From Takakia lepidozioides (Eukaryota; Streptophyta; Takakiopsida; Takakiales; Takakiaceae): a stretch of DNA of 64,000 bases. The notes beneath the pieces were generated by a model. The model was not told the DNA's origin, did no database searches, and worked only from the letters and a program-made list of their open reading frames with translations. A program made the translations under genes and the position numbers. This document shows, piece after piece, positions 46,795 to 58,704 of the stretch. The DNA lies in the NCBI GenBank assembly GCA_030704615.1, contig CM060731.1:22008001-22072000 (forward strand), given 5' to 3'. Each line of letters opens with the position of its first letter. Position 1 is the first letter of the stretch.

Positions 46795-47370
46795 CAGGCC
46801 CCTTAATTATAGTGAGAGGAGAAAATAACCTGTATGATGGTAACCTCGCCATGAGGCGCGCACAAGGCTCAGGGACAGCACCCAAGGGAAGGAGCAGAAG
46901 AACATGCACGTGTTGGGAGGTTCTCTGATTCAACTACAAGACCTCGGAGGTTATCGAGAAGGTTATGTGGATATATAACCACGGTTCTACGAAAAACAAT
47001 ATCAGGCAAAAGGCTCATAAACGCCGGTTAGGTAGTTTTGATATAATTGGCCTGAAAACCATTTTGACTTGCGGGTTATTTGATGGAAACAGCCCATTCT
47101 TTGGGGTTCTTACAATTAACCAGAATGGGTGGTTCTTTCCATTAAAAGTATATGTGAAAAACCCGCGGTTCTTTGATTCTAGGATTCTGTAAGAACTGGA
47201 GGATCTTCGACTCTAAGATTCTGTAAGAACCTGAACTGGAGGTTATGAAAGAAATCACTTTCCGACCAACACTGGAACATACCACACCCCACCAGGTAGC
47301 AGGGATTTGACCCCAAAGTCACCTGGGTGGTACTCATGGCCAACTTCCATGTCCTAGCCAAATCGCCAAG
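46795..47370 (-). repeat. tRNA-derived SINE, family 1, interrupted
   Basis: On the minus strand the head lies near 47370-47280 (GGGGTCAAATCCCTGCTACC, then TGGTGGGGTGTG), as in the 19500 copy. The tail lies at 46920-46795 (CCTTCCCTTGGGTGCTG, GGCGAGGTTACC, GGTTATTTTCTCCTCTCACT). Between them about 300 bp of unrelated sequence is inserted, including two partial repeats of GATTCTGTAAGAAC near 47185-47230. Confidence 0.55.
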
Positions 47371-47833
47371 TTATCCAAAGTTTGCCGAATGGTGGCATGG
47401 ATGGTTGCTTTTATGTGCATAGGGTTTGAAAGTAACCTGGCAATAGGTCTACCTCGCTGTCCAAGGCCAGGACCAATTGAGCGGGTCACTTGGCAAAGGG
47501 TGGGTCCCGCAAGTGCGATATCCTACTAAAGAGAGATGAGAATAATGAGCAATGTGCACAAAGGTCACCTTCAGATCACGTAGAAGAGAAGGGCAACCTA
47601 GTACAACAGGTGAAAAGCGATTACTGATATGATATCGGCCATGAACTCTAGCGCCAATTTCCCAGTATTACGCTCACCGATGTCAGTCACCGGTTTCTCG
47701 GCGCCTGCGAAAATTAAGGCATGGAAGCAAGTCGTCATTTTTGTCATCTAGTGCCAACTTGGCCGACTGTCGATACATGGAAGTTGGCCCTTAGTGCCCT
47801 GTCCAACTGGTGGAACGAAAATTGCTTTACTTA
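47371..47833. other. Spacer
   Basis: Nothing recognised. Confidence 0.3.
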
Positions 47834-48151
47834 GAGCATCCCCACCGGTGTCCCTAAATGCCACGGCAACGGTACTTGAGCCCCGGCCCTTGTATCCGCA
47901 CCCCCGGGCCCGCACTTTGGTGCAGGATACATGCCCTCATCAGCCCGGCCGGTACCTGCTGGAGTGACTAAAAACCACGCCTGCGTGCATTTATGGCGTG
48001 ATGGTAAGGCGGTGTCTGCCAAGTGGTCCCTCCGCAGCAAGGCACGTCATCAAAAATTAGTTTGATGCAATTGCCGCCGGGGAGGGGAGTGTTCGAGGCC
48101 GCGGGAGGTTACTCAGCAGTGGTGTTTAGTGTACCCCCCGTGGAGATGCTC
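47834..48151. mobile_element. Harbinger-like MITE
   Basis: The ends are inverted repeats: GAGCATCCCCACCGG on the left and, reversed from the right, GAGCATCTCCACGGG. TTA flanks both sides (47831-47833 and 48152-48154), the 3-bp TWA duplication typical of PIF/Harbinger elements. The 318-bp body is GC-rich and non-coding. Confidence 0.65.
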
Positions 48152-48154
48152 TTA

Positions 48155-50282
48155 GGCTACATTCACGGTACTTCACACCATACGTTATAGTTATAGTTAT
48201 GTGGTTACAATTTATTAACACAATTTATTAACAGCTTATGATGACCTAGTGATTCAATCTACTACTTTTTGGGGGGTTAATTTGTCTTTCAAATGATATT
48301 TTACACCATGACAGCAGCAATTCTTTTGTTTTGTTTTGTTTTTTTAGAGAACAAGGGATGGAGGCCCTGGGAAATATATTAAAAATAACGGGAAAAAATA
48401 ACCCGTGGAGATACAGCCTTAAAGCGTATTAAGGGGATACCACCCCGGACATTTTTTGCATTGCAACGTGTTTGATGGTTTTTTCTGTTTTTTTTTTTAA
48501 GGGAAACACCTGGGAATTATTGGATTTGTAACTACACGGTTATTAACAAATCAAATAGATTATTGTAATCATGATTTGCACTCAATTAATCACCTAAAGA
48601 GCATGCATAGGCCAGATTTGGGGCAGATTGTGTTTCAAAATACCATGAGGGATGTTCCATTTAAAGAGAGTGGATGCTCCATTTCAAATGGACCCGCTGA
48701 CCATTCAAAGTTTCAAACTCTAACACCAAGTATAAACACGGGGCCCAAATGTGCAAGAGGCCAGCTTGCAATCCATAAAAGTTCCAGGACGGAAGCAATT
48801 TAGATATTTTCAGATACAGCAGGGATATTAAGACTTGTTTTGGGTGCAGCATGGATAAGCACTCGACCAGTGTTTCTTTTATTGGCGATTTTTCGCCATT
48901 TGGCCCCTGAAAATCCCCTTGGCGAATGAAACAAAGGGAAAAAGACGTCCAAATAAGGCAATTTTCGCCAAAAATTGGGGGGTCTCATAAAGGTCATTGC
49001 CAATGGACCCACAAGGGGTAACAGAGATGTGGCCATGGCGGGCCCCATGCAGGATGATCTGACGAGCTAGATGAGGAGTGGATTGAGGGTTGTGGGGCCT
49101 CCTCCGTTTCCATGGAGATGCTCGTCGCCTCTCTTGCCTACGCACTTGGAAAGCTTCTCGCCGCATGCAATCTAGGTACCTTTGCCTAGATTTTGTAGGG
49201 TGTAGATGTTTGCTTGACATCTTGAACATAGGCCATGAGGTTCTAACAATTATATCTGCCAGTGATTATATGCAATTGTAATAACATTTCCATTTCTTAG
49301 CAATGAATGGCAGACCTATATTCCTTGATCTTAGCAAGTATGGTGCAAGTTTAATTGTGGGCTGCAGGAACCTATGTTGCCTTGGGCAGGGTCCTATGGG
49401 GCTGAGGTTCAACTCCTCCTTAAGGTAAATGTCCATGTCAATATCTGATGATCTGCTTGGGGGCTGGTTTGTATGCTTGGGAGCTAGTCTATATGCTAGC
49501 CTTAGGGGGGTGCCAAATAACACTATTTGTAATATGTCATAAGCCATAATTGTAGACCTCATTTGTACCAATTACCTTGTGATTTTCAAATAGAAAGAGT
49601 TCCATTTGCCTATTATGGCTTCCAGCTATTTCTGTACTTCGCCTTCTATTGCTCATCAACATCCATTTGAGTCGCCAAATATGACAAGAGCGGAAATACA
49701 TGTAGCCTACCAATTCGAGGAAAATTACCTAGACTGGGCCACTTGCACTACCCTACACCCAATAATATAGCCACTCGTACCTTAAGAAAAAACCTGCAGT
49801 GGACTTAGGGCAATTTAGTTTTCATTTACTTGGGCACATTTTCACACACTATCCTAGGTCAGCATATGCCACTTGAATGTTTTGACTTTGGATACATAGA
49901 GTAGCCTACAGGGAGCATACCACCTCATGGACAATGAATATGTCCTTCCTAATTTGCTTTATAGGGGTGTCTTTTTGGATGCACAACTTGTGCACCTTAG
50001 GCAGTTTAAGGCTTTACATTAATCATTTATTGGGTTCACAATAGTTGGGTCTATCACTTACATATAGGAAGTTGTTAAGTACCACGTTGAAAATTAATAT
50101 CAATTCATGGTTGTGGTAAAAAAAAATTGTAATTGATAGGAGGACCTCTTTGTTCTGTTGCTAATCGAACGAGATATATATCTCCTTGCTAGACCTTTTC
50201 TACTAGTAGAATTGCTTAAACGCACACATTTAGGTGTTACTACCTTAGATAATCTCAATAGAGCAGTGAAAGATATTCATCA
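48155..50282. other. Spacer, AT-rich with unassigned repeat-like pieces
   Basis: No gene is supported. TTGGCGATTTTTCGCC and GGCAATTTTCGCCAAAA at about 48880-48975 are internal inverted pieces. The minus-strand ORFs at 49571-49266 and 49229-48879 have no motif. Confidence 0.35.
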
Positions 50283-50525
50283 AGATTTTTTATTTTATTT
50301 TTTTATAAAAGAAAACCTTGGAGCGACAGCCCACAATTTAGGCCCTTGAGGAGGGGTAAAAATTAACCCCCTTTCATTTATGGGCCATGAGACCTACATG
50401 ACGATCGACGTTACACATACCATCACGAACAATCCCACACACCGGGCAGGGCAGCGGGTTTTGAACCCCGAACCACTAGGGCGACACACACTGTGCACTT
50501 ATGAACTAAGCTACCAGCCAATGTG
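50283..50525 (-). repeat. tRNA-derived SINE, family 2, copy 1
   Basis: On the minus strand: GGTAGCTTAGTTCATAAGTG (A box), then GGGGTTCAAAACCCGCTGCC (B box), a shared body (GGTCTCATGGCCCATAAATG, AAAGGGGGTTAATTTTTACC) and an A/T-rich end. The copy at 62500-62715 aligns along its whole length. Confidence 0.75.
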
Positions 50526-52813
50526 CATATTATTACCATCTTGAAAATTCAGGGGTTGCATTGTTGGAAAACCTACCTATCTTAAGAAAATGTGGCACTA
50601 CATATACCAGGACCCTTATGGTATTTCCAATTCAAAATACCAAGCCAACATTGGTTGCTACGTTACTTTGTGGATACTAAAAGGAAACCTATTCCGGCAG
50701 ATAAACGTTGTGTATGTACGTAAATTTGGCGTAGATTTGCAAAGAGCTTGGTAACCAATTAAGCAGGTTATGGGGACAAAATCACTAGCTAGTGTTGGTC
50801 AACCACGAAGAACGAGACCGTGCGCCCAACGCCTCACCTCCAAGTGAGGGCTTCGCTGGATGCATGGCTCCATTCTTCCCTCATGTGACTTGGAGAATGA
50901 GACACACATAGAAAGGAATCCTAACCCCCTTTCAAGGTCTCCCACCGATGATTATAATAACTGGTGATGGTTCTATGCTAGCATCATTAAGCGATCCTAT
51001 CATATACACCCTGATTGCTATTCACTATTCATACCAACATATACCCTTGACAAAATTGGTATATCAACAAACCCCATTGACCTATAAGTATACGGGTATA
51101 ATAAGATTATCTTGACATAAGGATATACATTCTAGTCCCAGAACTTGCCACCATCAAAGAATATATATATATTGGATATGTACTTGTCCAAATACTCCAT
51201 TATACCTTGTCATACATAATATTTGTATTACTTTAGTGGTTATGTATTCAAGTCTTTGTCTATTTCTTCTATGAACCAACGAATAGAATTAGTACGTCTT
51301 GCCTCGGTGAACCCCTTTGGAGTAAATGTAGGTATTCTACAACTACTATCTTCATTTCCACACGAGATAAAAGTTGTATAAAACATATAGAGGATTATAG
51401 CCGTACTCCCAATGACTTTGTTGTAACGGACTGTTGAAGCGCAAAGGACTAAACCCCTCAAATTGTAGTTAAAGTTTCCAAATCAATATTTGATCATAAA
51501 TAAATTTACACTCCAATGCACCTTTTGTGATGTATCTAATATGACCAAACGATTTTGTGTCGTATCTAACCTCAAACTTTGATCTTGATTCATCTTGACT
51601 CATAATCAAGTCATGTATATGGAGCCTACCCTTGGACTTCAATGTAGCTACAAGGTTTGTTGTTGTTTCTTCTTCACATCTTTCAAGTTTTGGGTATAAT
51701 CTTCGAGAGTATCAATATAGTAAGATTGATAGCTTGTTTGTTTGTTTGTATGTACGCTGAGATCTCTCTATCCACTTGGCCTCCGCCTGGATTCTTAATA
51801 CCAGGAAAGCCCTCAATGAGTAGGAGTGCATCGAGACAGTTTCATAATTTTTGGATCTGCAGTGTGGAAGATATTGAATTTCAAGTATTTTTATTTGTGG
51901 CAGGACATTCATGAAAAATAACAAATTGCGTTTTTCTGGATGGAGATCATACACTACTTTATAATTTATCCATTAGGTTTTCATTGAAGCAAATTGGAAA
52001 AATGACAATTTTTTAGGGCAAGTATTCCATGCCCTTATAATCACCATCAAATAGAAAATTTCTTGAGATTTAATTTCAAAGTCCATGCTGAACAATCAAA
52101 ATTCTTCATTCATCATGAAATACTAGACTAAACAATATTCGAATATCTTAGACAACACACAATAAATTTGATATTGTAGGTTTGTGGGTTGTTTTATGAT
52201 GATTGTTAATCTATCCATGTACCTAATATAACCTTATGTTCATAAAAAAAAATGACCCCATTCGATCCTTCCCAGCTAATTAGCAACATTGCTAAGCTAG
52301 GTGGGATCGTCTTGTTTATGGACAAAAATTTGTATGGCTATGTTTCCAAGCACGAGGGATGCATTGAGTTTGGTAACATATGAGAAAGAATGGCATATGA
52401 AAGTGTGCATGTGTGGGTCCAATGTTTTAAGGATTTCATTTGGGATGAAGTCAAGGCCCAGTGTTTTGGAGTTAGAGAAGGAGATGAGGCAATAGTGATA
52501 AATATTTGGGGTGAATTGTGTACTAAGGTTGGTTGTAAAAGTCCCTCTCTGTTCTAATTTGTATCCATATATATCATGCCATGGGTAGTGTCTAGCTTGA
52601 CATGAGCAATGTAGAATATGACAGGAAGGTTGGAGACAAACAAAGACTTGTGGTTGGTAGATGGTTGAAGCTTGTTGAAAAATTGCATTGTTTATGGTAG
52701 ATGGGGAGATACAAATGGTATCGATAGTGTTACATATGTATCAAGTGGGAGATTAGTCGATGGGTTAATGAAAATGAATTTTGTGGATGTGTCGATGGTT
52801 TGTTCTGTAATGC
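50526..52813. other. AT-rich spacer
   Basis: No ORF with family signal; short (TA)n near 51162-51173. The start may hold relics of older elements. Confidence 0.35.
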
Positions 52814-52816
52814 TAA

Positions 52817-53614
52817 ACCCCTAAAGGACGACGCGACCCGATTCGGGTCACGTCAGATTACTTGCCACGCTCCAGTTCCCATGGATGATATTGGATGGAA
52901 GCGAACGTTCGAGATGAATTGTACATGTCAAAGAGGAGCACATGTGGGAATTTACAGCACCAAAAAATAATAAAAGCTCTGCTCCCTAGAATTTTGCAAA
53001 GTGCCAGGGTTTCATGAAATCCAGTGTTAGAGCACCATTGACCTGCCTATGTAGCAATCAAATGGGCAATATTCAAGATAACATCTAGGGCTGAAAATTT
53101 ATCATAATGCCAAAAAATATGGACAAGGCACCGTGAAATGTTAATGTGCACTTACTTACCAGAGGAATTGGAAAACAAATGTCACCTCATGGGTGTACTT
53201 GGGAAAGAAGCCAAAACAAGATTTTTTACCCCCCAGATTTCACATACAAAGTAGCCCCTCCATATTTTTGGCATTTTGGTCTGAGATTCTGGGAGATGAC
53301 CTGTTGATTGCCCCTTCTGGAGGCCATTTCTTCAAGAAAAAATGTAAAATCACCAAACTTGCATGGTCAAAGCAATTTTTCCTCTCTTTTTTTGTTCATG
53401 GTTTCAACTTGGCCAATTTTCTTTTGTTATAATCTACTAAATGGAACGGTCAAAAGTGCTACAATTTTATGAGGACCTTCATGTAGTAGGTAGGGATGAA
53501 ATGGAACGGTTCATCCAACTGGAGGTAAGGGGGGTAGGAACTTAAAGCTCAGCAATGGAGGGTATGGCCCACTTTTTGGGAAAACTCCCAAAAGTTAGCT
53601 CGTCCTTTAGGGGT
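52817..53614 (-). mobile_element. Non-autonomous TIR element, copy 1
   Basis: The ends are ACCCCTAAAGGACGA and its inverse TCGTCCTTTAGGGGT, flanked by TAA on both sides (52814-52816, 53615-53617). A subterminal palindrome GACCCGATTCGGGTC lies about 17 bp inside the left end. The 798-bp body has no meaningful ORF. Relative to copy 2 it is inverted. Confidence 0.75.
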
Positions 53615-53617
53615 TAA

Positions 53618-54731
53618 GAGTAAGATGATATTTTATTTTCTGGTATCTCGAGCTTGTTCTTTAGTAATATGGTTCGCAATTAATTCTTTGGCAGATTCAC
53701 GCTTATTGGCTTCATGGGGCGACGGTGGGAAAATTGTTGTGCACATAGGGCTTTTGCTATAGGACATGATATATGGGTTGGTACACCATTTGTGATCTCA
53801 TGGGGTGGTTGAGAGGATAGTGATAGCCTTGCAGATTGAAGAATTATCTAAGTTTGTCATGCATTTTGTTGGGTATATGTTAGGTTATAACCTCATTAAC
53901 TTCTGGCCGTGGAGTTTACAGAACTGTGTCAGGGGTTGTTGAGCATATGACTACCTAATGTACATTTAATAATTTAGGCAACTATTTCTTGGAATTTGAC
54001 ATTTGTTGCTTCCGATAAATATCGATGAATGGGTTGGATGTAATCCAAGATGATTTTGTGTGTAGATATTCTTGTTAGTGATATATAACAAAATTTGAAT
54101 TGGAATGTTACGATAGATTGAGTTGGAATGGGGTGGGATACAAGGGTGCAGATCAATTAGGTTGAGGTTCTAGATTGGCTGTATGCGGATAATATCATGT
54201 GGGAGGTGGATCATAATTATAATTTATATGAAACTCTGGAATGTTTGAGATAGTATTCATCAATCAGTTAGCTCAGAAGTGTAATTTGAGCCACATTGTT
54301 TGGAGAAGTTTACGTGCATAAGGGACAGATTTGGAGTTGAAGTCTTGTTATTAAATCAGTATTGTGAATGCTTAAAGTTGAGACAACATTCATTAGATAG
54401 CATGGTATTTAAAAACAATGTCTTAGTACCAAGGTTACTAATAACTTGGAAAAAACTTGGTAGGTTTATTACAATTATCAAAGCCTTCCATATATTGTTA
54501 GGAAAAAATACCCATAAATGTTTTCTAAAAACCTATAAAATTGACCAAATATGTTTCAATGTATGATTTGTTTTTCAATATAAAAATAATTCAATAAATA
54601 TGTTATCGCTTTGAACAATTTGTAAAACATCTATGTTCTATTATCTATAGCAACATTAACAATTAAGGGTTTGTCCCTTTTCCAATAATAATAATAATAA
54701 TAACGATCTAATTTTTGCAATTGAGAACTTA
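53618..54731. other. AT-rich DNA between two TIR elements
   Basis: No gene is seen. An AAT/TAA triplet microsatellite lies at about 54684-54702. Confidence 0.4.
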
Positions 54732-54734
54732 TCA

Positions 54735-55730
54735 ACCCCTAAAGGACGAGAGGTGTTTTTGGGTTTTTGGACAATTCCGGGACCCACCCTCACACGTCAG
54801 CGACTGCCCACCAACGTTGATGAACCGTACAAACTGCTTCCTACCTACCAGATGCACAAGCCCCCCAAATTTGGGGAGATTCCATCATGTAGTTTGGGAG
54901 ATTATAACATTTGAAGACTGTGCATTTTTTTGAAAATGGAAAAAACAAAGCAAAAGTTCATGTTTGACCAAGCAAATTATCCATGATCCCAAATTTTCTT
55001 GGGAGAAAAAGTGCTATATTCCTGTGAAGTGCACAATCCCAAACCCTCACACCAAATTTCACCCCAATCTGCCAAAATGAAAGGGGGGTGCTTTGTATGT
55101 GACTGGAATGGGGGTCCAAAAAGAGAATTTGCAAAGGAAATGGTATAGGCCCCATTGGGACCCCAAATTCTCCTTCATTTGGGAATTCCAACAGCCAGTC
55201 CCTCATAGGCCAAGAACTACACAAGTCTGCCCAAGAATGTCCCAAAAATTCCCTAAATTGCATTTGGGATGTGGGATTTTGTTCAGGTCAGGCAATTGGT
55301 GGCCGGAATGTCGCCTGAATCCGGCGACGTTTTCCGGGCCACATCGAGGTTCCCCATTATTTGCCAGGGCCAGCTCATTCGAGCCGTCCCCTTGTTCGTC
55401 GGCTTTTTGGGGAGGGCCTCACAAGCCCTCCACTCCAACCCCTGCATGCCCCCCGCCGCAAAATCCCACCTGCATGGCTGCTGCCACTTGCCACGTCGAC
55501 GGTCAACTGCCGTGCCCCCCCCCCCCCCCCACCCAAAATCCTGCAATTTCCAAACTTCAAAAAATTCCTGACGGCGGAGTTTTTCTCTGTTGGGGGCGCC
55601 ATAAAGACCTGCGTGTGCAGCTCGTTCCGCGCTACATTTTTCGTTCAAGCCATCGGACTTCATCCGTGCATGCTACGGATGGATGAAAAATCGGGCCGAC
55701 CCGATTTGGGTCGGCTCGTCATTTAGGGGT
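54735..55730 (+). mobile_element. Non-autonomous TIR element, copy 2
   Basis: The left end is ACCCCTAAAGGACGAG, the right CTCGTCATTTAGGGGT. The flanks are TCA and TAA, an imperfect duplication. The subterminal palindrome GCCGACCCGATTTGGGTCGGC lies near the right end. Interior pieces match copy 1 reversed: a GATGAACCGT...CCTACCTACC block and ATTATAAC. A C run sits at 55515-55530. The overlapping ORFs at 55093-55726 are chance frames in GC-rich DNA. Confidence 0.7.
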
Positions 55731-58704
55731 TAATGACCATTGAGACATATATTCACTTTTATTTTCATAATGCATTGAATTGTTCTAAGAATGCTGCTTA
55801 TGTATCTAAGACATCCAATAATTATTGCTTCACTATTAGATACCTAGTTAGTCTTAACTATGTTTAGTATCCCATTTACAATTAGCATTGATAACTAGAT
55901 CACCAACTACACAAATTAATTGTCAAAGAGTACATCCATTAGCGTATTTTGGTTGGTTTGTTTGTTTGATTATGTCGGCAGTGTGATAGTTGAGATATGT
56001 TGTCAACTACATATAAGCTCCGCAGTCTGGGGACTTCTATCTATAAATAAACAAAATAGGATCAATTACATGGTCTATTATGAATGTGTTTTATATATAG
56101 AAAGATAGAAAAAAATTACTTGAAATTATTGGGAGAAAAACTTTAAAAACCCTAGTAGTGTCATGAGGCATAGTACTATAAAAAATAAATTTGCAGATTT
56201 CCGGAAGATATGGGATTATGGAAAAAGAATTCCAAGTGGCCCGAATTCATACTCTCGAAAAGAGACAAAACTCCCCAAAGTACAAGTGTAACATGAGGTA
56301 TTCGGTGATTGGTATACCAATAATCCAAAGCTGTTGAGCCAGGGATGGGCCTATTGAGACTTCCACCATGCCAAGAACACATAAAAATTATCGGAGACAC
56401 AAGACTTGTTTTTAGATTGATTTGTGGGGTGATAGCTTATACTTGTAATTATGTAAATCCAATTTATATTTTGCTGGCAAGATAGGTGGGGATTTTTCAA
56501 CCGATGATGCCGGTGACAAATCTGACAACCAAACTGATCCACTACATAACAACAAAAAGGTCTTTCGAAAATATGTAGGGTTTGACAAACATGTTGGAGA
56601 CTAATAAAGAGAAAATATTTACACAGATGCAAATTGCACAAAAACAGGAAAATGTGGGGTACAAAACATCAATGGAACTTGGATTTAGCAAAGATATTGG
56701 ATTTGGATAAATTTCAACACTAATGGGTTGAAGATTATTGGTGGTTCAAGACAAACCCAACAATATTGGGAGTATTGACAAAGATTTGACCTTTCACTGT
56801 CTCTACTAGCAATTTGTTTCACTACCTTGGAATGTGGGTAAGAAAACTTGACAAAGGAGAACGACTTGCCGTACACGTGTAGTTTCGTGGAAACCAACTG
56901 ACTGGTTTCGTTGCATGGTGGTGCATGGATGATGGTCAAAGGGTTCTGCCGCACCTGCCGGGTTAACTCACCAGAACGACGAAATGTTTGACCAACGGGG
57001 TTGGTACCCAACCGGTGACGTAGCCTGTATCAGGCCGCAGTGAGCAGGTTACGGATGACTGGAGCGGTTGATTATTGCTAGCGGCCGCACTCACCAGTGT
57101 GGTCAGGGGATTGATCATTATAGAGATTTTCAGGAGCAGGAAAGTCTGTGTCAAGTTATTTTACCACTAGTGTGAAGTTAGCTAGGAAATAGCTAGCTTT
57201 TATATATTGACATTTGGGATTGACCCAAGTGTCAATCCAAGGGCCAATACATATTTGGGCACCTGACGTTGTTATCTTCACGGCAGATCGCGGTGGGCTC
57301 ATCTTTCTCGAGTTGAGTCTCACCGCGTTTAGCTATGGCGCCGTAGTGTGGATTCCCCATGGCATGGGGTGCACTTGGCTCGACTTAATATATGAGTGAT
57401 GTTTTCATGTGCAAGTATGTGAGTTTGAGAGAGCTTGTGTACTTGTATCTTTCCTTTCTTTATCACTCGAGAAAGATCAGCTCGAGTCTGTGAGTGCTAG
57501 GTTCGAGTTAGTTGTAGCACTTGAGTTTTCAGATCATGAAAAGCGGTTCAGCCTATAGTGCAGGGATCCGTGTATGAACCTTTCCAAGCGGATAGAGTGC
57601 GAAGACGAACAAGTTGCAGGTTTGTAATGGATAGAGAGGCGGTCAGTGTTGCATAGCTCAACGCTATGGCAACCAAGTTTGGGCTTCTAGTGTGAAGCGG
57701 AGGAGATGTTGACCACGAGTGGGCGAACTGGTGGTCGTCTTCTTCAGTTGCAGGCCGAGTTAAGGAGCTGCAGGAATGTGGGTTACGCATGGGAAGCTAG
57801 CGTGTTGCAGGTTGGAGATGATATGATCAGCTCCAAGTATTTCTACCCGAAATCAGTTGTTACGGGTAGATGAGGAGCAGCCAAATAGTGGAGCTACGAG
57901 GGGATGCATCGCAACCTATTGGGAGCCTCAGCTCCAAACTCCTGAAGAGGTATGAGTGAAGAGAGGGGGCAGGTCTCTCTTGTGTGTAAATCAGTGCACT
58001 TGTGAAACATGTGTTGAGTTGGAGTTTCAATCTGAAACTCAGCAGTGTAAGGGCTCTTGGAGTGGCAAGAGCGGGGCTGGAAGGGCAGCAACGAGGCGCC
58101 CTAGAGCCAGGGGATATGCATGAGAAGTGCAGGTGCACCAAGTTTGTAAAGGTGTGTATTTTCAGATTCGCATGCTCACCTCTAGTACGAAAACTGCATG
58201 ATGGAGAGGTGCCTCCAGTTGCAGCCTAACACAAACCCCTCCACCCCACAAAGTTAGCAATTATGGAAAATAAGGTCAACCGGGCAACGAGCAAGGTCGG
58301 CAGTTCGTGAACGCATACAAACCTTGGTCCAACGTGCCAAAAAAAATTTGGCATCCAATGGCGTGAATGCATGGAATGTCATGCTCTGACGCCCTAGCAA
58401 TGTCCCACATCCATTCAGTATTAAAACCCTAACACATGTTCTAACCCTTTGAAATTTAATCCATGGGTCAAGCCATATATAGTACTTCGTAAGCCATTCA
58501 TCTTTCTAACAAGGTTTCCAGGTCATTCACATTTAGGAAAGAACTTTGGTTTGATATATAACATTTACCACCATATATGCAGATTGTAAACTCATCACAA
58601 AAGCAGATTGCAGGTCTGGAGATAAATCTCCGGAACCAGGCTCAAAGCATATCAGGTTTGAAATGAAACAATCAGCCACTCATGCCTTAAGTTCATGAAG
58701 TTTT
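55731..58704. other. Spacer, repeat-rich but unassigned
   Basis: AT-rich to 56700, then GC-balanced. A segment around 57200-57620 looks LTR-like in composition, but no partner LTR, PBS or coding domain was found. No gene is supported. Confidence 0.35.

Noticed and set aside
55093-55726. Pro-rich ORFs (197 and 121 codons)
   Set aside because: They lie within TIR element copy 2 in GC-rich DNA with a C run; no domain.
57200-57620. LTR-like segment
   Set aside because: No matching second LTR, PBS or polypurine tract could be shown.
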